Positions 15,349 to 25,671 of a DNA stretch of 53,200 nucleotides are shown here, in pieces; position 1 is the first letter of the stretch; the number at the start of each line of letters is the position of its first letter. Source of the DNA: Streptomyces beigongshangae (lineage in GTDB: Bacteria; Actinomycetota; Actinomycetes; Streptomycetales; Streptomycetaceae). The translations under genes and the position numbers were made by a program. The notes under the pieces were generated by a model that worked only from the letters and a program-made list of their open reading frames with translations, was not told the DNA's origin and made no database searches. The stretch covers positions 1-53,200 of the forward strand of contig NZ_JAHKJW010000051.1 in assembly GCF_019710745.1 (NCBI RefSeq). Direction: 5' to 3'.

Positions 15349-17094
15349 TCACCCCTGTGCGAGCACCACGCACGACTCGCCCGGCAGGTCCAGCAGCCCG
15401 TCCGCGCCCGGGAGCCCGACCGGCTCCCACGCGGCCAGCACCTGCGCCCGCCGGACGCCCAGGGGGATCGCCGCGCGCTCCTCGCCGAGGTTCACGGCCA
15501 CCAGGACGTCACCGCGGCGGAAGGCCAGCCAGCGGGCGTTCTCGTCGAACGCGACCTTGACGTCCGCGAGATCGGGGTCCGTCAGGTCGGGCCGGTCGTG
15601 CCGCAGGGCGATCAGCTCGCGGTACCAGGCGAGCATGCGCGCGTGGCCGCCCCCCTCCGGCTCGGACCAGTCCAGGCAGGAGCGGTCCCGGGTGGCCGGG
15701 TCCTGCGGGTCCGGGATGTCCTCCTCGGCCCACCCGTGCGCGGCGAACTCCCGCCGCCTGCCCTGCCGCACGGCCTCCGCGAGTTCGGGGTCCGTGTGGT
15801 CGGTGAAGAACTGCCAGGGCGTGCCCGCCGCCCACTCCTCACCCATGAACAGCATCGGCGTGAACGGCGCGGTGAGCGTCAGCGCCGCCCCGCAGGCCAG
15901 CAGGCCGGGGGAGAGGGAGGCCGCGAGCCGGTCGCCCAGGGCGCGGTTGCCGATCTGGTCGTGGGTCTGGGTGTAGCCGAGCAGCCGGTGCCCGGCGACC
16001 CGTGTGACGTCCAGCGGACGGCCGTGCCGCCGGCCGCGGAAGCTGGAGTACGTGCCGTCGTGGAAGTAACCCGCCGTCAGCGTCTTGGCCACCGCCGCGA
16101 GCGGGGCGCGGCCGAAGTCCGCGTAGTAGCCCTGCGCCTCCCCGGTCAGCGCGGTGTGCAGGGCGTGGTGGAAGTCGTCGTTCCACTGCGCGTGCAGCCC
16201 GAGGCCGTTCTCCTTGCGGGGCGTGATCAGCCGCGGGTCGCCCAGGTCCGACTCCGCGACGAGGAACAGCGGCCGGCCCACCTCGGCGGAGAGCCCGTCC
16301 ACGGCGGCCGACAGCTCCTCCAGGAAGTGGTACGCGCGCGTGTCGTACAGCGCGTGCACCGCGTCCAGGCGCAGCCCGTCCATCCGGTAGTCGCGCAGCC
16401 ACGCCAGCGCGCTGCCGATCAGGAACGCGCGCACCTCGTCCGAGCCGGGCGCGTCCAGGTTCACGGCCGAACCCCACGGGGTGTGGTGCGTGTCCGTGAA
16501 GTAGGGCCCGAAGGCGGGCAGGTAGTTGCCGGACGGGCCCAGGTGGTTGTGCACGACGTCCAGGACGACGCCGAGACCCAGCTCGTGCGCCCGGTCGACG
16601 AAGCGCTTGAGCGCCTCGGGGCCGCCGTACGGCTCGTGCACCGCCCACAGCGACACCCCCTCGTACCCCCAGCCGTGCCGCCCCGGGAACGGGCACAGCG
16701 GCATCAGCTCGACGTGCGTGATCCCCAGGTCCACCAGGTGCCCGAGCCGCTCGGCGGCCGCGTCCAGGGTGCCCTCGCGGGTGTACGTGCCCACGTGCAG
16801 CTCGTACAGCACGGCGCCCGGCAGTCCGCGCCCGGCCCAGTCCGCGCGCCAGGCGTACCGTCCGTGGTCGACGACCGCGCTCAGGCCGTCGGGCCCGTCC
16901 GGCTGCCGCGCCGAGCGCGGGTCGGGCAGCACCGGGCCGTCGTCCACCGCGAACCCGTACCGCGTGCCGTCCCGCGCCTCGGCCTCCCCCCTCCACCACC
17001 CCGGGCGCTCGGGGTCGGGCTCCAGCGCGCGCGTGCTGTCCGCGCAGTGGAGCGTCATGCGGTCGGCCTCGGGTGCCCACACCTCGAACTGCAC
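15349..17094 (-). CDS. treZ: Malto-oligosyltrehalose trehalohydrolase
   Basis: A 581-residue GH13 enzyme that cuts trehalose from the end of maltooligosyl-trehalose made by TreY. The N-terminal carbohydrate-binding-type domain begins FEVWAPEADRM; the (beta/alpha)8 barrel carries the catalytic residues in MDGLRLDAVHAL (nucleophile Asp), FLVAESDL (acid Glu) and TQTHDQIGNR (Asp). The pairing VYELHVGTYT-type segment appears as LYELHVGTYTREGTLDAA, diagnostic for TreZ. GTG at 17094 has GGGAG eight bases upstream. Its partner treY is 1.4 kb away on the same strand, separated by two plus-strand genes, which is unusual because treY and treZ are often adjacent. Confidence 0.95.
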   Translation of the reverse strand: MQFEVWAPEADRMTLHCADSTRALEPDPERPGWWRGEAEARDGTRYGFAVDDGPVLPDPRSARQPDGPDGLSAVVDHGRYAWRADWAGRGLPGAVLYELHVGTYTREGTLDAAAERLGHLVDLGITHVELMPLCPFPGRHGWGYEGVSLWAVHEPYGGPEALKRFVDRAHELGLGVVLDVVHNHLGPSGNYLPAFGPYFTDTHHTPWGSAVNLDAPGSDEVRAFLIGSALAWLRDYRMDGLRLDAVHALYDTRAYHFLEELSAAVDGLSAEVGRPLFLVAESDLGDPRLITPRKENGLGLHAQWNDDFHHALHTALTGEAQGYYADFGRAPLAAVAKTLTAGYFHDGTYSSFRGRRHGRPLDVTRVAGHRLLGYTQTHDQIGNRALGDRLAASLSPGLLACGAALTLTAPFTPMLFMGEEWAAGTPWQFFTDHTDPELAEAVRQGRRREFAAHGWAEEDIPDPQDPATRDRSCLDWSEPEGGGHARMLAWYRELIALRHDRPDLTDPDLADVKVAFDENARWLAFRRGDVLVAVNLGEERAAIPLGVRRAQVLAAWEPVGLPGADGLLDLPGESCVVLAQG

Positions 17095-17276
17095 GGACGG
17101 TTCTCCCTGGTCTGCTCACCGTGACCCCGCCGGCGCACCGGTGTGCCGGAACGAGATCAATTCACCTTCGACTCCCCTCGATCGGGCCCCCTGAAACGGC
17201 CGGACCCGGCCCCGCGGGCCCCTTCGGAGCGCCGTGCTTTCTGGACACCCCGGCCGCGCTGCCGGACAATCGCTCC

Positions 17277-17834
17277 GTGACGTCGTCCTCCGAGTTCCAC
17301 CCGTATCCCGCTCCCGCGCGGCTGTCGGACGCCGAGCGGGACAGGACGCTGAAGGCCCTGCGGGAGGGCGCCGCCCAGGGCAGGCTCTCGCACGACACGT
17401 TCGTCTCGCGGATGGAGCTCGCGTTCGCCGCGCGCACCCCGGACGAACTCGCCGCGCTCACCGCCGACCTGCACGGCGAGGGCCGCCTGTCCCGGATGCT
17501 GTTCGGCACGGTCGGGGCGGTCTCCGGATTCACCGTGCGGCTGCGGAGGGCCTGGTACGCCGAGCGGCTTCCCAAGCTGCTGCTGCCCCGGCCCGAGACC
17601 CCGTACCCGCTGCGCATAGGGCGCGACCCGGCCAGCGGTCTGCGGCTCAGCCACGAGACGGTGTCCCGGGTGCACGCCGAACTCTCCCGCCAGGGCGGCC
17701 TGTGGGTGCTGCGCGACCTCGGCTCGACCAACGGCACCTGCGTGAACGGGCGGCGGGTCATCGGCGCCGCCGTCGTCCAGGTCGGAGACCAGGTCGGCTT
17801 CGGCCGGATGACGTTCCGCCTCGCGGCCGACTAG
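17277..17834 (+). CDS. DUF1707 and FHA domain protein
   Basis: A 185-residue cytosolic protein starting at GTG 17277. Residues about 13-68 are a DUF1707 module (ARLSDAERDRTLKALREGA, then RTPDELAALTADL). Residues about 105-185 are a forkhead-associated domain with the phospho-Thr-binding set GRD, SRVHAEL and DLGSTNGT. It should recognise a phosphothreonine partner of a Ser/Thr kinase; no kinase lies next to it. There is no membrane helix, though DUF1707 proteins often have one. The gene is divergent from treZ across 182 bp. Confidence 0.9.
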   Translation: MTSSSEFHPYPAPARLSDAERDRTLKALREGAAQGRLSHDTFVSRMELAFAARTPDELAALTADLHGEGRLSRMLFGTVGAVSGFTVRLRRAWYAERLPKLLLPRPETPYPLRIGRDPASGLRLSHETVSRVHAELSRQGGLWVLRDLGSTNGTCVNGRRVIGAAVVQVGDQVGFGRMTFRLAAD

Positions 17835-17865
17835 TCCCGTGGTCCCGCGGACCCGCACACCTTTT

Positions 17866-17904
17866 CCTCGCACACTCTTTCCTCGCACACTCTTTCCTCG
17901 CACG
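17866..17904. repeat. 15-bp tandem repeat before the SSI-type gene
   Basis: CCTCGCACACTCTTT occurs twice exactly (17866-17880, 17881-17895) followed by a nine-base part copy; a degenerate copy precedes it. It lies just past the FHA gene stop and about 70 bases upstream of the inhibitor gene. Confidence 0.85.
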
Positions 17905-17974
17905 CCGGTACGGAGGGAACACCTTTCGAGTGAGAGGGCTGGGCCGAAGGGCCCGTTGTGCCGATATACAGACA

Positions 17975-18409
17975 ATGACGAACCAGCGAAAGAACCGGAA
18001 GACCAAAGCGACCACGGCGGTACGGGCCTGTCTGCTGGCCGCCTGCGCACTCCTTCTGACGGTGCCGCCCCAGGCCGCGGCCGCCCCGGACCCGTTCCGG
18101 GCCGACTGGCTCTACGTGGAGGTCACCCGCGGCGACATCACCTCCGGTGACGTCCGCGGCTCGCTCCTGCTCTGCGACCCGCAGCAGGGGCACGAGCACG
18201 CCGTGCGCGCCTGCGGGGAACTGCGTGCCGTGAGCGGCGAGGTCGACCGGCTCCCGCTCAAGGAGGCCCACTGCCCGCTGATCCACGCGCCGGTGTCCGC
18301 CGCGGCGCGCGGTGAGTGGGACGGCCGCAGCATCACCTACGAGGCGACGTTCGCCAACACCTGTGTGCTGGCGGCGCGGACCGGGGCGGTCTTCGAGCTG
18401 CCGCGCTGA
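17975..18409 (+). CDS. Subtilisin inhibitor-like (SSI family) secreted protein
   Basis: A 144-residue precursor. A basic N-terminus and hydrophobic stretch (about residues 14-37) ending PPQAAAA form a signal peptide. The mature part matches Streptomyces subtilisin inhibitor: cysteines 67 and 80 and cysteines 100 and 130 fit the two disulfides, RACGELRAV and the end AVFEL match family segments, and the reactive loop reads CPLIHAP, giving P1 Leu102 and P1' Ile103. Leu at P1 would favour chymotrypsin- and subtilisin-like targets. It is placed between treZ and treY, convergent with treY. The start ATG at 17975 has only a distant purine-rich site. Confidence 0.85.
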   Translation: MTNQRKNRKTKATTAVRACLLAACALLLTVPPQAAAAPDPFRADWLYVEVTRGDITSGDVRGSLLLCDPQQGHEHAVRACGELRAVSGEVDRLPLKEAHCPLIHAPVSAAARGEWDGRSITYEATFANTCVLAARTGAVFELPR

Positions 18410-18411
18410 CC

Positions 18412-18449
18412 CCGGCGGGCCGGGACGGCGATCCCTCCCGGCCCGCCGG
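18412..18449. terminator. Bidirectional terminator between the inhibitor gene and treY
   Basis: CCGGCGGGCCGGGA and TCCCGGCCCGCCGG pair perfectly over 14 positions around a ten-base loop. It lies three bases after the inhibitor stop codon and 33 bases from the treY stop codon. Confidence 0.7.
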
Positions 18450-18481
18450 CCCCCGTACGGAGGCGCCCCGGCGCCCGCCGC

Positions 18482-20869
18482 TCAGCCGTCCTGCGCGGCG
18501 GAGCCGTCCCCCACCCGCTCCAGCAGCGCCACGGGCGCCTCCGCGAAGAGTTCCGCCACGCGCGCGTGTCCCGTGTACTCCCGTCCCGGCACGAGCAGAT
18601 CGATCCACCGGCCCGGGGGCAGCGCCAGCTCGGTGCCGCGCCAGCCGCCCTCCTCCTCCAGGCGCCGCGACAGCCGTGTGACGGCCGTGACCACCTCTCC
18701 GGAGCGCGCGAACGCCAGGCAGTGCGCCGCCGCCTCCCCCCGGGCGGGCAGCGCCTCGTACCCGGCCGACCCGCCGAAGACCGCCGGACGGCGCCGCCGC
18801 AGCCGCAGGGCCGCCGTCGTGAGCGCGGCCTTCTCCGCCGACAGGACGCCGAGGTCCCGCGGCGGGAAGGACACGGGCCGCCGGTTGTCCGGGTCCACCA
18901 GGGCCCGGTACTCGCCCTCCGTGCCCTGGTAGAGGTCCGGCACGCCCGGCATCGTCAGCTGGACCAGGGCGGCCCCGAGGACGTTCGCCCGCACGTACGG
19001 CTCCAGCGACCGCCTGAACCCGTCGACGAGCTGCCCGGGCGCCCCGCACGGGCCCGCCTTCAGGAACGCCGCCACGGCCTCCTCGTACGCGGGGTCCTGC
19101 TCGGTCCAGGACGTGGCGAGGCCCGCCTCCCGGACGTGCTTCAGCATGGCGTCCAGGAGCCGCTCCCCGGCGGCGGGGCCGAGTCCGAGCGCGGCCTGCC
19201 AGGCGGCCCACGCCACCTGCGGATCCGGCGCGTCCGCCCCCTCGGCGGCCGTCCGCGCGGTCGCCTCGGCGACCAGGTCGGCCCAGCGTTCGGGGACCTG
19301 CGTGAGCACGGAGATCACGGCCCGCACGTCGGCGCTGCGCTTCGTGTCGTGCGTGGACAGCACGGTGCCGGTCGCGGGCCAGTCGCGCTGCACGCGCGCG
19401 CAGTACGCGTGGAAGTCCTCCGGGGACACCGCGGGCGCGCCCGGCTCACCGCCCACCTCGGTCGCCGACAGCAGCGGCACGTACCGGTAGAACGCGGTGT
19501 CCTCCACGGACTTGGCCCGCAGCGCCGACGCGAGCTGGGCGAACCGGGCCCGGAACGCCGCGTGCTCGGGGCCCTCCCCGAGGCGGCCCAGCACCAGGTC
19601 CCGTACGAGGTCGACGGCCTGGGCCTCCTCGGGCACCTTGAAAGCCCGCTTCGCCTCCTCCGCGGCCTCCTCGGTGAGGACGGACGCGGCGTCCCCGGAG
19701 CTGTACGGCCGGTAGACCTCCAGGCGCACCAGCAGCTCGCGCAGCGCGGTGCGCAGGGCCCAGGGGGCCCGGTCGCGCAGCACGGGGTCCGCGGACGTGC
19801 GGCACAGCCGGTCCGCCTCACGGGTGAGCCGGTCGGTCTCGGCGGCCAGCTCGTGGTCGACCACCGTGTACGCCGCCCGCCGCACGGTGGCCTCCCAGAC
19901 GCCCCCGAGGTCGGCCCCGGGGTCCGCGAACCGCCGGTAGTGGCCGAGGAGCTCCCCGGCGCCCGCCGGATCGGTGAGGACGCCGTCCACCTGCCGCAGC
20001 GCGTCGTAGCCGGTGGTGCCCGCGACCGGCCAGGCGGCGGGCAGCGGTTCGCCGTCGGCGAGGATCTTCTCCACCACCGTCCAGCGCCCGCCGGTCGCCT
20101 CGTGGAGGCGGCGCAGGTACGCGTCCGGGTCGGCGAGGCCGTCCGGGTGGTCGATCCGCAGGCCGTCCACCACCCCCTCGTCCAGCAGCTGGAGGATCTT
20201 GGCATGGGTGGCCGTGAACACCTCCGGGTCCTCGACGCGTACGCCGATCAGTTCCGAGATGCTGAAGAAGCGCCGGTAGTTGAGGTCGGTGCGGGCCAGC
20301 CGCCACCACGCCAGGCGGTACCACTGCGCGTCGAGCAGCTCGGGCAGCGGCAGCTCCCCGGTGCCGGCCCGCAGCGGGAACGCGTGGTCGTGGTAGCGCA
20401 GGACGTCCCCGTCCACCACCAGGGAGTCCGTCTCGGCGCCCACCGGCCCGCCGAGCACGGGCAGCAGGACGCGGCCGCCCTGGGCCTCCCAGTCGATGTC
20501 GAACCAGCGCGCGTACGGCGAGTCGGGGCCCTCGCGCAGCACCTCCCACAGGGGGCGGTTGTGGCGGGGGGACATCGCCATGTGGTTCGGCACGATGTCC
20601 ACGACGAGTCCGAGGCCGTGCTCGCGGGCGGTGCGCGACAGGGAGCGCAGGCCCTCCTCGCCGCCGAGCTCCTCGCGTACGCGCGCCGGGTCCACGACGT
20701 CGTAGCCGTGTCCCGAGCCGGGGACGGCCTCCAGGACGGGGGAGAGGTGCAGATGGGAGACGCCGAGCTCGGCCAGGTACGGGATCGCCTGCTCGGCCGA
20801 GCCGAAGGGGAACTCCGGCTGGAGCTGGAGGCGGTAGGTGGCGGTGGGGCCGGGGTGCGCAGGTGTCAT
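18482..20869 (-). CDS. treY: Maltooligosyl trehalose synthase
   Basis: A 795-residue GH13 enzyme that converts the reducing-end glucose of a malto-oligosaccharide into a trehalose unit by intramolecular transglucosylation. Signature segments: start TATYRLQLQPEFPFGSAEQA, LPVLGGPVG, the nucleophile Asp in DGLRIDHPDGLADP, the acid Glu in WTVVEKIL and the third Asp in STHDTKRSADVRA. Near the end MPGVPDLYQGTE is also typical. Full length for the family. ATG at 20869 has only AGG close by. A 20-pair hairpin at 20957-21001 stands between it and the glgX stop. Confidence 0.95.
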   Translation of the reverse strand: MTPAHPGPTATYRLQLQPEFPFGSAEQAIPYLAELGVSHLHLSPVLEAVPGSGHGYDVVDPARVREELGGEEGLRSLSRTAREHGLGLVVDIVPNHMAMSPRHNRPLWEVLREGPDSPYARWFDIDWEAQGGRVLLPVLGGPVGAETDSLVVDGDVLRYHDHAFPLRAGTGELPLPELLDAQWYRLAWWRLARTDLNYRRFFSISELIGVRVEDPEVFTATHAKILQLLDEGVVDGLRIDHPDGLADPDAYLRRLHEATGGRWTVVEKILADGEPLPAAWPVAGTTGYDALRQVDGVLTDPAGAGELLGHYRRFADPGADLGGVWEATVRRAAYTVVDHELAAETDRLTREADRLCRTSADPVLRDRAPWALRTALRELLVRLEVYRPYSSGDAASVLTEEAAEEAKRAFKVPEEAQAVDLVRDLVLGRLGEGPEHAAFRARFAQLASALRAKSVEDTAFYRYVPLLSATEVGGEPGAPAVSPEDFHAYCARVQRDWPATGTVLSTHDTKRSADVRAVISVLTQVPERWADLVAEATARTAAEGADAPDPQVAWAAWQAALGLGPAAGERLLDAMLKHVREAGLATSWTEQDPAYEEAVAAFLKAGPCGAPGQLVDGFRRSLEPYVRANVLGAALVQLTMPGVPDLYQGTEGEYRALVDPDNRRPVSFPPRDLGVLSAEKAALTTAALRLRRRRPAVFGGSAGYEALPARGEAAAHCLAFARSGEVVTAVTRLSRRLEEEGGWRGTELALPPGRWIDLLVPGREYTGHARVAELFAEAPVALLERVGDGSAAQDG

Positions 20870-20956
20870 GGGGACCTACGTACCCGGCATGGGGCGTTTC
20901 GTGCGGGTGACGCTCCGCGGGGTGCCGTTTCGGTCTGCGGGCGCACTGTGGCTGGT

Positions 20957-21001
20957 CGCGCGGTTCCCCGCGCCCCTTCGGGGGGCGCGGGGAACCGCGC
21001 G
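20957..21001 (-). terminator. Perfect 20-pair hairpin after glgX
   Basis: Arms 20957-20976 and 20982-21001 are fully complementary (core GTTCCCCGCGCCCC) with a five-base TTCGG loop. It begins 15 bases past the minus-strand glgX stop codon. This is the strongest copy of the recurring streptomycete hairpin in the window. Confidence 0.75.
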
Positions 21002-21016
21002 ATCCTTCGCCCGTGA

Positions 21017-23128
<2,112 letters not shown>

Positions 23129-23308
23129 GGATGCAACTCTTCCAGTTGTGCTGCGCCGCGGTGGGGTGACTCCTGCCCGAGTGTCCCCGAAATTCATGGA
23201 ACCACCTATGACTTACCTCCCTCTTACCGCTCGACCAGTGCATACGCGGTATGCCGAACCAGTGGGACTCGACCGTCCCCTGGGCATACCGGGGGAATAG
23301 GGGTAAAT

Positions 23309-24154
23309 GTGCGCACGACAGTGCACCGCCATCTGGGCAAGGTGGTGGCGGGCGCGGCCCTGGCGGTCGCCGGGACCGCCGTGATGGTCGGCATCACCCT
23401 GCCGGGCGCGGCGGGCGCCGACGACTCCGGCGGCCGGAGCGCCGGCCGCACCGCCCAGCCGGCGGGGGCGGCCCAGGACGGCGGGCAGGGGGCCGGCGAG
23501 CGGACGGCGGGCGGCCGGGCGGACGCCGTGCAGCCGGGCGTCGTCGAGGACGTCCCGGCCGAGGGCGACAGGGGAGAAGGACGCGACCCGCTCACCGACG
23601 ACGAGACCGAGCGGGTCGAGAGGCTCGCGCTGGACCGCGCGCTCCTGCGCGGCGGCCGGGACGTCGAGGGCGACAGGGGACCTCAGCGGATCACCGTCGA
23701 CCTCGCCGAGCCCGAGGTGGACGAACTGGACGACCCGGACGCGCCACGCCGCGCCGAGGTGTCGTTCTACGACTACAAGGACGACTCGCTCGTCACCAGG
23801 ACCGTGAACCTCGACACCGGGAAGGTCGAGGCCACCGACACCCAGCACGGCGTCCAGCCGCCGCTCAGCCGCGCCGAGACCGCCGAGGCCGCACGGCTGC
23901 TGATCGCCGACCCGCTGGGCGCCGGACTGAAGGCCGACTACGAGGACGCGACCGGCGAGGAGCTGACCACTCCCGGCCAGCTGCTGCTCAACAGCATGGT
24001 CTTCCGCGCGCACCCGGGCGCGCCGGCCGCCCTCGCCGACTGCGGCGAGCACCGCTGCCTGCGCCTCTTCGTCAAGGCGAAGAACGGGCCCTGGATCGAC
24101 AGCCGTGACCTGGTGGTCGACCTCAGCGCCCGCAGGGTCGCCGAGGTCGGCTGA
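23309..24154 (+). CDS. Secreted protein resembling N2/N3 domains of copper amine oxidase
   Basis: A 281-residue secreted protein starting at GTG 23309. A signal peptide covers about residues 1-36 (hydrophobic run VVAGAALAVAGTAVMVG, then PGAAGA). Residues 37-125 are a Gly/Ala/Glu-rich linker. From about 145 the sequence resembles the small N2 domain of copper amine oxidases (AEVSFYDY, then VNLDTGKVEAT and GVQPPLSRAETAEAARLL), and the end (CLRLFVKAKN to DLVVDLSARRVAEV) resembles the N3 domain. The next gene supplies the matching catalytic domain. Resemblance is by eye. The two may form one complex outside the cell. Confidence 0.65.
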   Translation: MRTTVHRHLGKVVAGAALAVAGTAVMVGITLPGAAGADDSGGRSAGRTAQPAGAAQDGGQGAGERTAGGRADAVQPGVVEDVPAEGDRGEGRDPLTDDETERVERLALDRALLRGGRDVEGDRGPQRITVDLAEPEVDELDDPDAPRRAEVSFYDYKDDSLVTRTVNLDTGKVEATDTQHGVQPPLSRAETAEAARLLIADPLGAGLKADYEDATGEELTTPGQLLLNSMVFRAHPGAPAALADCGEHRCLRLFVKAKNGPWIDSRDLVVDLSARRVAEVG

Positions 24155-24246
24155 GTCCGTCCGGTTCACCTGCCTCCTCCCGTCGGCTCCGTCGGCACCA
24201 CTTCACCTTTCCCACTTTCCCGCTTGTGCAAGGGAGTCATTTCTTC

Positions 24247-25557
24247 ATGCGCGAAAACAGAGCCGGCCGTGCCCGCAGGCGCACGGCGGTCAGCCTCTCG
24301 GTGGCCGCCCTGACCGTCGGCGCCACGACCGCCGCAGGACCGGCCGTCGCACAGACCGCGGCCGCGCCCGCGCCCGCCGCCGCCGACTGCAGCGCGGCGT
24401 ACAGGATCGAGCAGAAGCTCGCCACCGGCACCACCTGGACGATGTGCTGGCACTACGAGAGCGAGGCCGGGCTCGTCCTGGAGAACGTCTCGTACCGGCC
24501 CAAGGGGGAGGCCAGGCCGATACGGGTCCTGACGAGCGCGAAGCTCGCCCAGATCCACGTCCCCTACGACGACGGATCGGTCGAGTACGACGACCTCACG
24601 GGCGCCGGCTTCGGACAGGGCCTGATGGACATGGCCCCCGGCGAGTGCCCGGGCGGCACCATCAAGACCGTCAAGGTCCCGGACGCCTGGGACCCGGAGC
24701 ACCCGAACGTCAAGGGCCTGTGCACGACCACCCGCTCGCGCGGCCACGCCTACCGCATGCAGGGCGACCCGGCGGGCAAGGTCTTCCAGCAGCAGGGCAA
24801 GGACCTGCTCGTCTACACCGTCAACCAGGTCGGCTGGTACGAGTACATCACCGAGTGGCGCTTCCAGGACGACGGCACCATCAACATGAACGTCGGCGCC
24901 ACCGGCAGCCTCTCGCCCGCTGACTACGACGCCGGCGACGGCCGCGGCTGGCCGATCGGCAAGGGCGCCAAGGGGTACGCCACCAGCCACAGCCACAACG
25001 TCTTCTGGCGCCTCAACTTCGGTCTCGACGGCAACTCCAAGAACAAGGTCGAGCAGTACGACTCCGTGGTCAGCCCGCCGGCCCGGGACGGCGAGGCCCC
25101 GCGCAACAAGACCACCCGCACGAAGATCACCAAGGAACTCGCCGGCGACGCCAAGAACATGCGCTGGTGGCGCGTGGTCAGCACGACCGGCAAGAACAAG
25201 GACGAGCACGCCCGTTCGTACGAGGTCGTCCCGGGCGCCACCGCCAAGTACCCCGGTCGCAGCTTCACCAAGCACGACATCTACTTCACCCAGTACAAGA
25301 AGTGCGAACAGTTCGCCAGCCACAACCTCCGCAACTGCGGTACCGGCGCCGGCAAGTCCGTCGACAAGTGGGTCGACGGACAGGCCCTCACCCACCCCGT
25401 GGGCTGGGTCAACATCGGTTTCCACCACGTCGCCCGGGACGAGGACCAGCAGCCCATGCCGGTCCACTGGCAGGGCTTCTCGCTGGCCCCGCGCGACGTC
25501 ACCGCTATGAATCCGCTCACTCCGCCGGAGCTGGCCGACCAGAACGGTCGCCCGTAG
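24247..25557 (+). CDS. Secreted copper amine oxidase catalytic-domain protein, active site altered
   Basis: A 436-residue secreted protein starting at ATG 24247, with AGGGAG ten bases upstream. A signal peptide is seen (RRRTAVSLSVAALTVGATTA, ending at PAVAQTAA). From residue 48 it follows the catalytic domain of copper amine oxidases: GLVLENVSYRP, HVPYDDG, GTINMNVGATG, the copper ligands HSH (248-250) and the late His407 in PMPVHWQGFSL, and MNPL. The TPQ Tyr is kept at 198, but the usual Asn before it is Trp197 (GWYEY), and the AFDxGEYG catalytic-base motif reads LTGAGFGQG, so the base Asp is missing. It lacks the N2/N3 domains, which the preceding gene may provide. Amine oxidase activity is doubtful. 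Confidence 0.8.
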   Translation: MRENRAGRARRRTAVSLSVAALTVGATTAAGPAVAQTAAAPAPAAADCSAAYRIEQKLATGTTWTMCWHYESEAGLVLENVSYRPKGEARPIRVLTSAKLAQIHVPYDDGSVEYDDLTGAGFGQGLMDMAPGECPGGTIKTVKVPDAWDPEHPNVKGLCTTTRSRGHAYRMQGDPAGKVFQQQGKDLLVYTVNQVGWYEYITEWRFQDDGTINMNVGATGSLSPADYDAGDGRGWPIGKGAKGYATSHSHNVFWRLNFGLDGNSKNKVEQYDSVVSPPARDGEAPRNKTTRTKITKELAGDAKNMRWWRVVSTTGKNKDEHARSYEVVPGATAKYPGRSFTKHDIYFTQYKKCEQFASHNLRNCGTGAGKSVDKWVDGQALTHPVGWVNIGFHHVARDEDQQPMPVHWQGFSLAPRDVTAMNPLTPPELADQNGRP

Positions 25558-25671
25558 AACGGTAGTTGAGAAACGACCTGTCCATCCGGCTGCACCGTCC
25601 GCCGCTCCCGGAGTACCCTTCCTTGATCGTTGGCCGGGGAAGTGCTCGGGGGAGCGGAAGGCGGTGTGCGG

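Noticed and set aside
24155..24246. Amine-oxidase split explained by a frameshift or sequencing error
   Set aside because: The second gene has its own ribosome site and signal peptide, and a 92-base non-coding gap separates the two.
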